Shown here: positions 42,753 through 51,142 of the stretch, piece after piece | Layout: each line of letters begins with the position of its first letter | Numbering within the stretch: position 1 is the stretch's first letter | Assembly (NCBI GenBank): GCA_934667065.1 | Contig: CAKULD010000011.1 | Coordinates: 1 to 54,261 of the forward strand | Length of the DNA: 54,261 nucleotides | Source: an uncultured Collinsella sp. | Lineage (GTDB): Bacteria > Actinomycetota > Coriobacteriia > Coriobacteriales > Coriobacteriaceae | Direction: 5' to 3' | The notes under the pieces: model-generated | The model's database searches: none | What the model saw: only the letters and a program-made list of their open reading frames with translations | Told to the model about the DNA's origin: nothing | Translations under genes and position numbers: made by a program

Positions 42753-44111
42753 ATGTCTGACGACTTTTACACCATGGTCGACTCCGGAGATCCGGCACCC
42801 GACAACGAGCACATCACCGGCGTACGCGAAGAGCGCGACGAGGGTGAACAGACCGCAGTAAAAGCGCCGGCAGCGATGTATGCGGCGCGCATAGCGGTAT
42901 ACGACGACATGCTGTCGACCCCGCGCGTGATCGTCATCGAGCCGCAAGACGTCCGCACGTATCTGGAAGAGACGACCAACACCGTCTACCAATGCATGAA
43001 GGAACAGGGCGGCCATATCTCGCTCATGGTCATTCGCGAGATTGTCGAAAACTTTATCCACGCCCACTTTGCAGAGCCCATCATCTCGATCCTGGACGGC
43101 GGAGACACGATTCGCTTTGCCGACCAGGGGCCGGGTATCGATGACAAGGAGCGCGCCTTTGACTTTGGTGTGACCAGCGCAAACAGCAAGATGAAGCGGT
43201 ATATCCGCGGAACTGGAGCGGGTTTTCCCATGGTGCAGGAGTACCTGGAAAACGCCGGCGGCGCCGTCTCCATCGAAGACAACATGGGCAACGGCACTGT
43301 GGTGACCGTGAGTCTGAACCCCAAGCGCGTGCAGGAAATCGAACGCGCCGGCGGGCGTGGCGCCGCCGTGCGCCCCGAGACCGAGCAGGCGGTCTATCCC
43401 CTGCCGGGAGCTTTTACACAGCAGCCCATGGCAGCACAGCAGACACAACCGCCCATGATGCAGATGCAGCAGCCCGGTATGCTCCCCATGCAGGGATCCC
43501 CGGCGGCGTCGATGCCGGCATTTTCAAACACTCCAGAGGGCATGACTCCGACAGACCAAGATGTCGCCGCCGTCCAACAATCGGCAGGCATGCCGAGCGC
43601 CCAGCAAATGGGTTATCAACCGTACCCGCAAGGGTATCCATATCAACAAGTACCGCAGCAGGGGTACGGGTACGCCCAGCAGTATCCGCAACAGTACCAG
43701 CAGGGATACCAACAGCCATACCAGCAGATGCCTCAGCAGCAGTACAACCCATGGGCACAGCAGGTACCGGCGCAGCCTTACCAGCAGTGGCCGCAAAGTT
43801 TTCAACAGCAGATGCCGCCCATGCAGAGTTCTAAACAACCAGCAGCTCAAATGGTGTATCCTAATGCGGCGAATCAATATGCACAGCCACAGCCGGACGT
43901 GTTCGTAAGCGACCGCGGCAACGCCGCGCTAGGCTATCTGGCGCAAAATCAGGCGTGCGGCGCAACCGATCTGGCGAGGGCGTTTGGAAATTCGGCCCCC
44001 ACTTGGTCACGCACGCTCAATGATTTGGCACAGGCCGGCTTGGTCATCAAGCATGGGCAAAAATACCATCTGACCGAACTCGGCGCCGCTCGCGTGCGAG
44101 CTCAGAGCTAA
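42753..44111 (+). CDS. GHKL ATPase with Q/P-rich linker and winged-helix domain (452 aa)
   Basis: GHKL (HATPase_c) fold at about 60-190: N box REIVENFIHAHF (95-106), G1 DQGPGI (124-129), G2 GTGAGFPMV (153-161) and GNGTVVTVSL. It resembles anti-sigma/sporulation-type or histidine-kinase ATPases but has no HisKA domain. Residues about 215-385 are Gln/Pro/Met/Tyr-rich repeats of the YPQQYQQGYQQ type. The C terminus (about 390-452) is a MarR/winged-helix-like fold (LGYLAQNQACGATDLARAFG, TWSRTLNDLAQAGLV). Start ATG after GCGAGCGGC. It lies directly between oriC and dnaA, 15 bases before dnaA, suggesting a role in or response to initiation. No experimentally known homologue comes to mind. Confidence 0.8.
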   Translation: MSDDFYTMVDSGDPAPDNEHITGVREERDEGEQTAVKAPAAMYAARIAVYDDMLSTPRVIVIEPQDVRTYLEETTNTVYQCMKEQGGHISLMVIREIVENFIHAHFAEPIISILDGGDTIRFADQGPGIDDKERAFDFGVTSANSKMKRYIRGTGAGFPMVQEYLENAGGAVSIEDNMGNGTVVTVSLNPKRVQEIERAGGRGAAVRPETEQAVYPLPGAFTQQPMAAQQTQPPMMQMQQPGMLPMQGSPAASMPAFSNTPEGMTPTDQDVAAVQQSAGMPSAQQMGYQPYPQGYPYQQVPQQGYGYAQQYPQQYQQGYQQPYQQMPQQQYNPWAQQVPAQPYQQWPQSFQQQMPPMQSSKQPAAQMVYPNAANQYAQPQPDVFVSDRGNAALGYLAQNQACGATDLARAFGNSAPTWSRTLNDLAQAGLVIKHGQKYHLTELGAARVRAQS

Positions 44112-44126
44112 AGGACGGGAGAGACA

Positions 44127-45842
44127 GTGGACGAGGAAGCAAGCATCATCCTGGGGGATGCCATCGCCTTTTGCCAGCGCGACGGCCAAGATGCACGCCT
44201 CATCAACATGCTGGGGCAGTCGCGCGCCGTGAGCCTGACCGAAGACACGCTCACGATCGAGGCCCCTTCGCGCTTTGCCATCGCGCAGCTCAAAAAGCAC
44301 CAACCGACGATCGAGGCCTATCTAGAGGAAATCGCCTTTGCGCCGATCGCGCTCGACATCGTGGCGCCGCAGAGCGCCGCTGCTGATTCCGCTGCCGCAG
44401 CAGCACCCGCCGCTCCCCCGGTAGCGACCGCAGCAGCCGCAACGACACCCGCGCCCAGGGCCGGTGATGTTTCCCGTGAAACCATGGGAGAGGCACAGCA
44501 GGCGCCCGCGGCGCCGTCGGGCCCGGCGACATCAACGCCCGCGCCTGTCACGCATATGCCCATCGCCCATGACACGACGCCGGGCGAGGACTCGGGCATT
44601 GCGATCAAGAACACGCTTTCGGCCGACGACTTCCGCCGCATGATGAATCAGATGAAGGGAGGCGCGCCGGCAAAGACCGCGCACGCAGCGGCCCCCGCTA
44701 CGCCTGCGGCGGCACCGGCGGAGCAGAACACAGACGGCGCCCCACTCGCCGCAAACTCAAAATTCACCTTTGAGAACTTTGTCTACGGCCCCGAGAACAG
44801 CCACGCCTATCGCTCGGCGCTCAAGTTTGCCGCCCTGGCGGACGAGCGCGGCACGTGCACGTCGCTGTTCATCTATGGCAAATCGGGGCTGGGCAAGACC
44901 CACCTGCTGCTCGCCATCAAAAACGAGCTCGCCGAAAAGTCGCCCGAGATCAAGGTCAAGTATGCCAATTCCCAGGCGTACCTGGACGACCTGATGACCG
45001 AGTTCGACCGTCAAAAGAAGAGCAACGCCCCCATCATGCAGGCATACCACGGCGTGGACGTGCTCATCATCGACGACATCCAAAACATTATCGGCAAGCG
45101 CGCGAGCGTGGATTACTTTTTCCAGCTCATGGACGAGTTCATCCGCAACAACAAAAAGGTCGTGATCGCAGCCGATCGCGCACCCAAAGACTTGAGCATG
45201 GACGAGCGCCTGACCAGCCGCTTTAATGCCGGCATGCTCTGCTTGGTCGCAGAGCCCAGCTATGAGATGAAATACAAGATCTTGCAGCGCTATTACGAGA
45301 ACACCATCGCCGCAGCACCCGAGGCGGGCGACGATTCGCTGCTGGCGGCCTACGGTGGCGACGGCGGACACCTGACCGACGAGCACTTTAAGCACATGGC
45401 CGAGGTCTCGGGAACCAACATCCGCGAGCTCGAGAGCTTCTGCGAGCGCTGTGCCGGCGAGGCGGGCGACCGCGAACGCGAGGGCGGGGAGCTCACCTTT
45501 GACGATATCGACACCATCGCCAGCCAGTACTTTGACACATCGGCCAAAAAGATCAACGTTCAGACAGTCCAGTCCGTCATCGAGGAGCAGTACGGCGTAA
45601 CGCACGAGGAGCTCATCGGCCCGCGTCGTAACGCCAATATCGCCAAGGCACGTCACATAGCCATCTATCTGGCGATTGAGATGTGCGAGATGACGACCAC
45701 GGCGGTGGGTGCCGAATTTGGCAACCGCAACCACTCGACCGTCAGTACGAGCTACAAAAAAGTCCAGAAGATGATCCAGGAAGACAGAACCGTCACCGAG
45801 GACCTCAAGTCGCTGCGAGACAAAATTACACTGCGCTCGTAG
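44127..45842 (+). CDS. dnaA: Chromosomal replication initiator DnaA (571 aa)
   Basis: DnaA binds oriC and opens it. The N-terminal interaction domain (1-80) is followed by a long Ala/Pro-rich linker (80-210), the AAA+ core (Walker A GKSGLGKT 251-258, Walker B LIIDDIQ 313-319, box VII SRF 364-366) and the DNA-binding domain IV from about 475. In domain IV the usual GGRDHTT motif reads GNRNHST (532-538). A parS-like site lies in the linker coding region. GTG start at 44127, five bases after GGGAG. The length is above the usual 450-500 because of the linker. Confidence 0.96.
   Translation: MDEEASIILGDAIAFCQRDGQDARLINMLGQSRAVSLTEDTLTIEAPSRFAIAQLKKHQPTIEAYLEEIAFAPIALDIVAPQSAAADSAAAAAPAAPPVATAAAATTPAPRAGDVSRETMGEAQQAPAAPSGPATSTPAPVTHMPIAHDTTPGEDSGIAIKNTLSADDFRRMMNQMKGGAPAKTAHAAAPATPAAAPAEQNTDGAPLAANSKFTFENFVYGPENSHAYRSALKFAALADERGTCTSLFIYGKSGLGKTHLLLAIKNELAEKSPEIKVKYANSQAYLDDLMTEFDRQKKSNAPIMQAYHGVDVLIIDDIQNIIGKRASVDYFFQLMDEFIRNNKKVVIAADRAPKDLSMDERLTSRFNAGMLCLVAEPSYEMKYKILQRYYENTIAAAPEAGDDSLLAAYGGDGGHLTDEHFKHMAEVSGTNIRELESFCERCAGEAGDREREGGELTFDDIDTIASQYFDTSAKKINVQTVQSVIEEQYGVTHEELIGPRRNANIAKARHIAIYLAIEMCEMTTTAVGAEFGNRNHSTVSTSYKKVQKMIQEDRTVTEDLKSLRDKITLRS
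44468..44483. promoter_or_regulatory. parS-like site inside dnaA
   Basis: TGTTTCCCGTGAAACC differs from the exact parS sequence at two positions. It lies in the dnaA linker, the region under weakest protein constraint. Confidence 0.5.
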
Positions 45843-46080
45843 GGAAATAGAGACACCTGTTGAAAACTTGTCGAAACCACGGGCATAAGGTGTCTAAAAC
45901 CCGACCCGCGGTGATGAAAAGTTTTGCGCAGGTTTTGAACGTGGAAAACGACCCCTGTTGCACACAGGCTACTGTCGATTCTCTTTCTAGGTCTGACCTG
46001 CGTCTTTGCGAGTAATCAACAGTTTCGTCAGTGCTATTACTATTATTAAGATATTTATATCTATAGAAAGGTATTAAAAG
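45843..46080. other. dnaA-dnaN intergenic DnaA-box region
   Basis: This 238-base gap carries TGTTGAAAA at 45858-45866, a looser TGTTGCACA at 45956-45964 and TAATCAACA at 46013-46021, plus GTTTTGCGCAGG and GTTTTGAACG near 45920-45940. Its last 50 bases are AT-rich just before dnaN. It could be a second DnaA-box cluster, an unwinding element or dnaA/dnaN regulation. Confidence 0.6.
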
Positions 46081-47184
46081 ATGAAGTTCACCGTCAGCCA
46101 GAGCTCGCTTACACAAGCTATCGGCGTCGTAATGAAGGGAGTCGCTTCGGCATCCACCCTTCCCATCCTTTCGGGCGTACTCGTTAAGGCGCAGGACGGC
46201 ATCTTGGAATTCCAGACCTCTAACTACACCATCTCGATTCGTCATCGCATCGCGGCACATGTCGAAGAAGAGGGCGAGATGGTTATCCCCTGCAAGATGC
46301 TCTCCAACATTACCAAGACGCTCCCCGACGCTCCGGTCACCTTTGAGCTGTCTGAGCGCCAGGTGCTGATTGGGTGCGAGAAGAGCTCTTTTCGCCTGAA
46401 CACGCTCGACGCCAACGACTTCCCCGAGTTTCCGGCCTATGCCATCGAAAGCGCCGTTGAGCTTCCGACCGACGTCCTGTCCGAAATGGTCGGCCGCGTG
46501 TGGCGCGTCACCTCGACCGACAAGGCCCGCCCCATTCTGGGCGGCGTGCACATGAAGGTCGAGAACAACACCGTGCGCCTGGTGGCGACCGACTCCTTCC
46601 GTCTGGCCGTATGCGATACGCAGGTCGAGACCTCGACCCTCGAGGGCTCCTTTGAGCTCAACGTTCCCGCCGACGCCTTCAACGACGCTCTGAGCATTAT
46701 GGCCAGCCAGGCCACCATCATGATCGGTGCCACCGACACTCAGGTCGTCTTCGAAGCCGGCAACACCACCTACGTCTCGCGCCGTATCGAGGGCGTGTAT
46801 CCCAACTACAAGCAGCTTATCCCCGATTCGTGCGTGACGAGCGTCAAGATCGACGTGGCTGCCTTCAACGCCGCCCTCAAGCGTGTGGCGGTTATCGCGA
46901 GTGCCAACCCCGCCGTCAAGTTCGAGATCGATGTCGAGAACGGCCAGATGGGCCTGTCCTCCATCTCCAATGACCAGGATCTGGCGCAGGAGACGATCGA
47001 TGTCGAGGCCGAGGGCGAGTCGGGCACCATCGCCTTCAACTACCACTACATCTTTGGCTGCCTAAACGCCCTGTCCAAGGAGAAAGAGATCACGCTGGAG
47101 CTCAAGAGCTACTCGCAGGCGGGTATCTTCAAGTCCTACGACAAGATCAACTACTTGTACCTGGTCATGCCGGTTCGCATCTAG
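46081..47184 (+). CDS. dnaN: DNA polymerase III beta subunit, sliding clamp (367 aa)
   Basis: DnaN is the sliding clamp. Three tandem clamp domains are visible from MKFTVSQSSLTQAIGVVMKGV to the C-terminal YLVMPVRI motif; FRLAVCDT and the RRIEGVYPNYKQLIP segment are typical. ATG at 46081 after AAAGG. It precedes recF by 10 bases. Confidence 0.97.
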   Translation: MKFTVSQSSLTQAIGVVMKGVASASTLPILSGVLVKAQDGILEFQTSNYTISIRHRIAAHVEEEGEMVIPCKMLSNITKTLPDAPVTFELSERQVLIGCEKSSFRLNTLDANDFPEFPAYAIESAVELPTDVLSEMVGRVWRVTSTDKARPILGGVHMKVENNTVRLVATDSFRLAVCDTQVETSTLEGSFELNVPADAFNDALSIMASQATIMIGATDTQVVFEAGNTTYVSRRIEGVYPNYKQLIPDSCVTSVKIDVAAFNAALKRVAVIASANPAVKFEIDVENGQMGLSSISNDQDLAQETIDVEAEGESGTIAFNYHYIFGCLNALSKEKEITLELKSYSQAGIFKSYDKINYLYLVMPVRI

Positions 47185-47194
47185 CGGTCGCTCC

Positions 47195-48301
47195 ATGGCC
47201 ATGTTCGCTCGCGATCTTTCCGTCGCACACTACCGCAGCTTCGATAGTTACCGCCTTGTTCTGGACGATGGCGTGACGGTGCTCGCGGGGCCCAATGCGG
47301 CGGGAAAGACCAATCTCATAGAGGCGCTGCAGCTGCTGACGAGCGGTGCCTCGTTTAGGCACCCGACCGCTACCGAGCTGGTACATGACGGCGTGGGCTC
47401 ATGCCGAGTCCAGTTGAGGCTCGAGGGCGATGGTCGCGTGCTGGACATGGGGCTGAGTGTGGAGGACGGCAAACGCTCGTTTAGTCGCAACGGCAAGAAG
47501 TGCTCCGCCGCCGGTGTGCGCGGCGTGCTACCGAGCGTGCTGTTTTGCCCGGACCACCTGGACATGGTCAAGCGCGGTGCCAGCGTGCGCCGCGCCGCGC
47601 TCGACGACTTTGGGGTGCAGCTGAGCGCACGTTATGCCGATCTTGTGAGCGCCTATGGGCGCTGCGTGACCCAGCGCAACGCCCTGCTCAAGGAGAGCTG
47701 GTGCTGCCGCGAGATGCTCGGCGCCTGGAACGAGTCCATCGCCCGCGCTGGATCCGCTTTGCTGGTGCATCGCCTTGCCCTGCTCGATCGCCTGGCGAGT
47801 CACGTGCGCGATGCCTACGGGCAGGTCGCGTCCGGCGAGACCGCCCATGTGTCCTATGTGTCCACGCTGGGGGATTTGCCCCAGACCGACGATCGAGAGG
47901 AGCTCAAGGGCTGGGCGTATGAGCATATGCTGGCAGCCCTTGACGAGCGCGCCGACGAGGAAATGCGCCGCGGCGTGACACTCGTGGGCCCGCATCGCGA
48001 CGAAATCGAGTTTAGCGTGGCGGGCCGATCTGCCCGCTCGTTTGCCAGCCAGGGCCAGCAGCGTACGCTGGTGCTGGCGTGGAAAGTGGCCGAGGTGGCG
48101 GTTGCCCGCGATATCCTGGGCACCGCACCGCTGCTGCTTTTGGACGACGTGATGAGCGAGCTCGACGGTGAGCGCCGTGCCGCTTTTCTGCAACTGATCG
48201 GTGATGACATCCAGACGGTCATTACCACTACCAACTTGGGATATTTTACCGATGACCTGCTCGATCGAGCCAAGGTGGTGAGCATGGGTGAGACGTGCTA
48301 A
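47195..48301 (+). CDS. recF: DNA repair protein RecF (368 aa)
   Basis: RecF is an SMC-like ATPase in recombinational repair at gapped DNA. Walker A is GPNAAGKTN near residues 34-42, the signature motif is SQGQQRTLVLAWK, and Walker B is LLLLDDVMSELD. The start ATG at 47195 (or the ATG at 47201) has no strong ribosome-binding site, consistent with coupling to dnaN. The stop overlaps the DUF721 start by 14 bases. Confidence 0.95.
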   Translation: MAMFARDLSVAHYRSFDSYRLVLDDGVTVLAGPNAAGKTNLIEALQLLTSGASFRHPTATELVHDGVGSCRVQLRLEGDGRVLDMGLSVEDGKRSFSRNGKKCSAAGVRGVLPSVLFCPDHLDMVKRGASVRRAALDDFGVQLSARYADLVSAYGRCVTQRNALLKESWCCREMLGAWNESIARAGSALLVHRLALLDRLASHVRDAYGQVASGETAHVSYVSTLGDLPQTDDREELKGWAYEHMLAALDERADEEMRRGVTLVGPHRDEIEFSVAGRSARSFASQGQQRTLVLAWKVAEVAVARDILGTAPLLLLDDVMSELDGERRAAFLQLIGDDIQTVITTTNLGYFTDDLLDRAKVVSMGETC

Positions 48302-48851
48302 TTACGAGCGCGAAGACGGCACGGTTGCCTTTGGCGGCTTTTTGGATGTCGAGCGCCAGCGCATTCTGGCCGCGGCGACACCCGAGCGCCGCGCGCAGAT
48401 GGAGGCCGCCGAGGAGTCGCGCGCGGTCTATCGCGCGTGGAATGCCGTGTGTTCGGGCACGCGCGAGGGGCGCCATGTGACGGGCCTGCGCTATCTGCCC
48501 GAGTCCAATGAGCTGCTGGTATATCTCGATTCGCCCTCGTGGACGCAGGAGATGACGCTTTTGCGCGAGATCATCCGCGCGCGCATGGAGCGTGCCGGAG
48601 CCCATGTAGACGGCCTGGTGTTTAAGACAACGGCTCCCGGTCACACACCGCCCGCCGCCAAGGAGCGCCTGCGCCCGGCGACGACTGAGCGCCCACCGGC
48701 TCCGCACGCCGACCTGAGTGCGTCCGAGCGTGAGGAAATTGAGCGCCAAGTGGCACCCATCGAAGACCAAAAACTGCGCGAGGCCCTCGAGAACGCCATG
48801 AGGGCCAGTGCCGAGTGGGCCAAGGGCGCACAAAGCAAAAAAGAGCCTTAA
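48288..48851 (+). CDS. DUF721/DciA-family protein (187 aa)
   Basis: This sits between recF and gyrB, the standard place for DUF721 in actinobacteria. The N-terminal part has the family pattern (VYRAWNAVCSGTREGRHVTGLRYLPESNELLVYLDS, read in parts; LREIIRARMERAGAHVDGL). DciA relatives load or interact with the replicative helicase. The C-terminal half is a charged linker and helix with no family. GTG start at 48288. Helicase loading is inferred from the family and location. Confidence 0.85.
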   Translation: MRRANYEREDGTVAFGGFLDVERQRILAAATPERRAQMEAAEESRAVYRAWNAVCSGTREGRHVTGLRYLPESNELLVYLDSPSWTQEMTLLREIIRARMERAGAHVDGLVFKTTAPGHTPPAAKERLRPATTERPPAPHADLSASEREEIERQVAPIEDQKLREALENAMRASAEWAKGAQSKKEP

Positions 48852-48877
48852 ATCGCATCTGGTGGCCTTGTAGAGCC

Positions 48878-48909
48878 AAATACCCTCGTCCCCGAGGGTA
48901 TTTTTTTAC
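48878..48909 (+). terminator. Intrinsic terminator before gyrB
   Basis: Perfect 11-bp arms AAATACCCTCG (48878-48888) and CGAGGGTATTT (48893-48903) with loop TCCC and a run of T. It separates the dnaA-DUF721 cluster from gyrB. Confidence 0.9.
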
Positions 48910-48956
48910 GATAAACTAGTAAGGCTGTACACATTTTCTTAACTGAAGGAGGACGT

Positions 48957-50987
48957 GTGGCAAACGAAAACGATTACGATGGCGGCGAGATTAAGATCCT
49001 CGAAGGTCTCGAGGCCGTTCGTAAGCGCCCGGGCATGTACATTGGCTCGACGAGCGCCAGCGGTCTGCATCACCTAGTGTGGGAGATCGTTGACAACTCC
49101 GTCGACGAGGCCATGGCCGGTTTCTGCACCGAGATTCAGGTGACGGTCCACGCCGACAACTCCATCACGGTCGTCGACAACGGGCGCGGCATCCCCGTCG
49201 ACGAGCATCCTATCAAAAAGATCCCGACGCTCGAAGTCGTTATGACGATTCTGCACGCCGGTGGTAAGTTCGATAACTCGGCCTACAAGGTCTCGGGCGG
49301 CCTGCACGGCGTGGGTATCTCCGTCGTCAACGCGCTGTCCAAGCGTGTGGTCGTTCAGGTGTGCCGCGACGGCAACGTCTACGAGATGGAGTTCTCGCGC
49401 GGCAAGACCGTCAAGAAGATGGAGGTCGTGGGCACTTCGGAGACGACGGGTACCACCGTCTCTTTCTGGCCCGACGACGAGATCTTCGAGACCTGCATCT
49501 ACGATTTCGATACGCTGCACAACCGTCTGCAGGAGACGGCGTTCCTCAATAAGAACCTCAAGATCGTGCTGACCGATGAGCGCGAGGCTACTCCCCGCGT
49601 GGAGGAGTTTTGCTACGAGGGCGGCATCATCGACTTCGTCAAGTTCCTCAACGACGGCAAGGACGTCCCCGAGGCCTTTAAGGAGCCCATCTACATCGAG
49701 GGCAAATCGGATCCGGACGCGCCTGTGACCAAAATGGGCGAGGTCGAGGTATCCCTGCAGTGGAATAGCGGCTACGGCGAGAACGTCATGTCGTTTGCCA
49801 ACGACATCTACACCCCCGAGGGCGGCATGCACCTCGAGGGCTTCCGCACCGCGCTCACCCGCGTGATTAACGATTACGCGCGCAAGCAGAACCTACTCAA
49901 GGAGAAGGATGCCAACCTGACCGGTGACGACGTGCGCGAGGGTCTTTCTGCCGTCATCTCGGTCAAGCTGCCCGATCCTCAGTTTGAGGGCCAGACCAAG
50001 GCCAAGCTCGGAAGCTCCTACATGCGTGCGCTGACGCTCAAGATCGTGACCGACGGCCTTGCCGATTACCTGGAGGAGCATCCCAAGCCCGCCCGCGAGA
50101 TCGTCAAGAAGGCGCAGCAGGCCTGCAAGGCGCGCAACGCCGCCCGCAAGGCGCGCGAGGCGACCCGCCGCAAGAGTCTGCTCGAGACGGCGTCGCTGCC
50201 CGGCAAGCTCGCCGACTGCTCGGTGCGCGATGCCGAGCTGACTGAGCTCTTCATCGTAGAGGGCGACTCGGCAGGCGGTTCGGCCAAGGACGGCCGTCGC
50301 CGAGACATCCAGGCGATTCTGCCCCTGCGCGGCAAGATTTTGAACGTGGAGCGCGTGGGCGACCATCGCGCGTTTTCGAGCGACACCATCCAGTCGCTGA
50401 TCACCGCGATCGGCTGCGGCGTCACGACGAGTGCCGGCGACGGTGGTGACTTCGACATCACCAAGGCGCGCTACCACAAGATTATCATCATGACCGATGC
50501 AGACGTCGACGGTGCGCACATCCGCATCCTGCTGCTGACGTTCTTCTACAAGTACATGCGCCCGCTGATCGATGCCGGCTATGTCTACGTGGCCTGCCCG
50601 CCCATCTTTGGCATCAAGGTGCGCAACAAGATTCACTACGTGTATCCCAACGGCCGCCAGCCCGAAGACGAGATTCTGCGTGACACCATCCAGAGCTTGG
50701 GCCTGAACCCCGACGACAACGACGAGGACGGCAAGGCCAAGGACGGCAAGATCACCAAGAAGCGCAAGGGCTATACCGTCCAGCGCTACAAGGGCCTGGG
50801 CGAGATGGACCCCAAGCAGCTTGCCTCGACGACGATGGACCCCAAGACCCGCATTCTGCAGCGCGTGTCGATCGAGGACGCCGTTGTGGCGGACCGCGCC
50901 GTGCGCGAGCTGATGGGCTCCGAGGTCGGTTATCGCCGCGAATATATTGAAAAACACGCGCATGATGCGCGTTTCTTGGACGCCTAA
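48957..50987 (+). CDS. gyrB: DNA gyrase subunit B (676 aa)
   Basis: GyrB is the ATPase and TOPRIM subunit of gyrase. The N-terminal GHKL site is in DNSVDEAMAG, DNGRGIPVD and GLHGVGISVVNALS. TOPRIM has EGDSAGGSAKDGRRR and MTDADVDGAHI, and QRYKGLGEMDP is the tail domain. GTG start at 48957 after AAGGAGG. It has its own terminator-bounded promoter region upstream and is followed by gyrA. Confidence 0.97.
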   Translation: MANENDYDGGEIKILEGLEAVRKRPGMYIGSTSASGLHHLVWEIVDNSVDEAMAGFCTEIQVTVHADNSITVVDNGRGIPVDEHPIKKIPTLEVVMTILHAGGKFDNSAYKVSGGLHGVGISVVNALSKRVVVQVCRDGNVYEMEFSRGKTVKKMEVVGTSETTGTTVSFWPDDEIFETCIYDFDTLHNRLQETAFLNKNLKIVLTDEREATPRVEEFCYEGGIIDFVKFLNDGKDVPEAFKEPIYIEGKSDPDAPVTKMGEVEVSLQWNSGYGENVMSFANDIYTPEGGMHLEGFRTALTRVINDYARKQNLLKEKDANLTGDDVREGLSAVISVKLPDPQFEGQTKAKLGSSYMRALTLKIVTDGLADYLEEHPKPAREIVKKAQQACKARNAARKAREATRRKSLLETASLPGKLADCSVRDAELTELFIVEGDSAGGSAKDGRRRDIQAILPLRGKILNVERVGDHRAFSSDTIQSLITAIGCGVTTSAGDGGDFDITKARYHKIIIMTDADVDGAHIRILLLTFFYKYMRPLIDAGYVYVACPPIFGIKVRNKIHYVYPNGRQPEDEILRDTIQSLGLNPDDNDEDGKAKDGKITKKRKGYTVQRYKGLGEMDPKQLASTTMDPKTRILQRVSIEDAVVADRAVRELMGSEVGYRREYIEKHAHDARFLDA

Positions 50988-50993
50988 TCCCTG

Positions 50994-51094
50994 CGGCTTT
51001 CCCAGCCACCGCACCTTCGCCCTCAATCGTCGGTCGCGTACCCAAGTACGCTTCCCTCCTCTTTCGGGCGAATCTGCGGCACCTGGAAAAGCCG
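50994..51094. repeat. Imperfect 29-bp inverted repeat between gyrB and gyrA
   Basis: Left arm 50994-51022 and right arm 51066-51094 are reverse complements except for about seven positions, with GGGCGAA and AAAGCCG exact at the two ends. The 43-base centre includes a CGTAC-related dyad (GCGTACCCAAGTACGC near 51036-51051). It may be a transcript structure in the gyrBA mRNA or a dispersed repeat. Confidence 0.7.
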
Positions 51095-51142
51095 TCTCCG
51101 TGGTAGGGAACTAATGGACCACGCAAACCATGAGGAGGTAAC

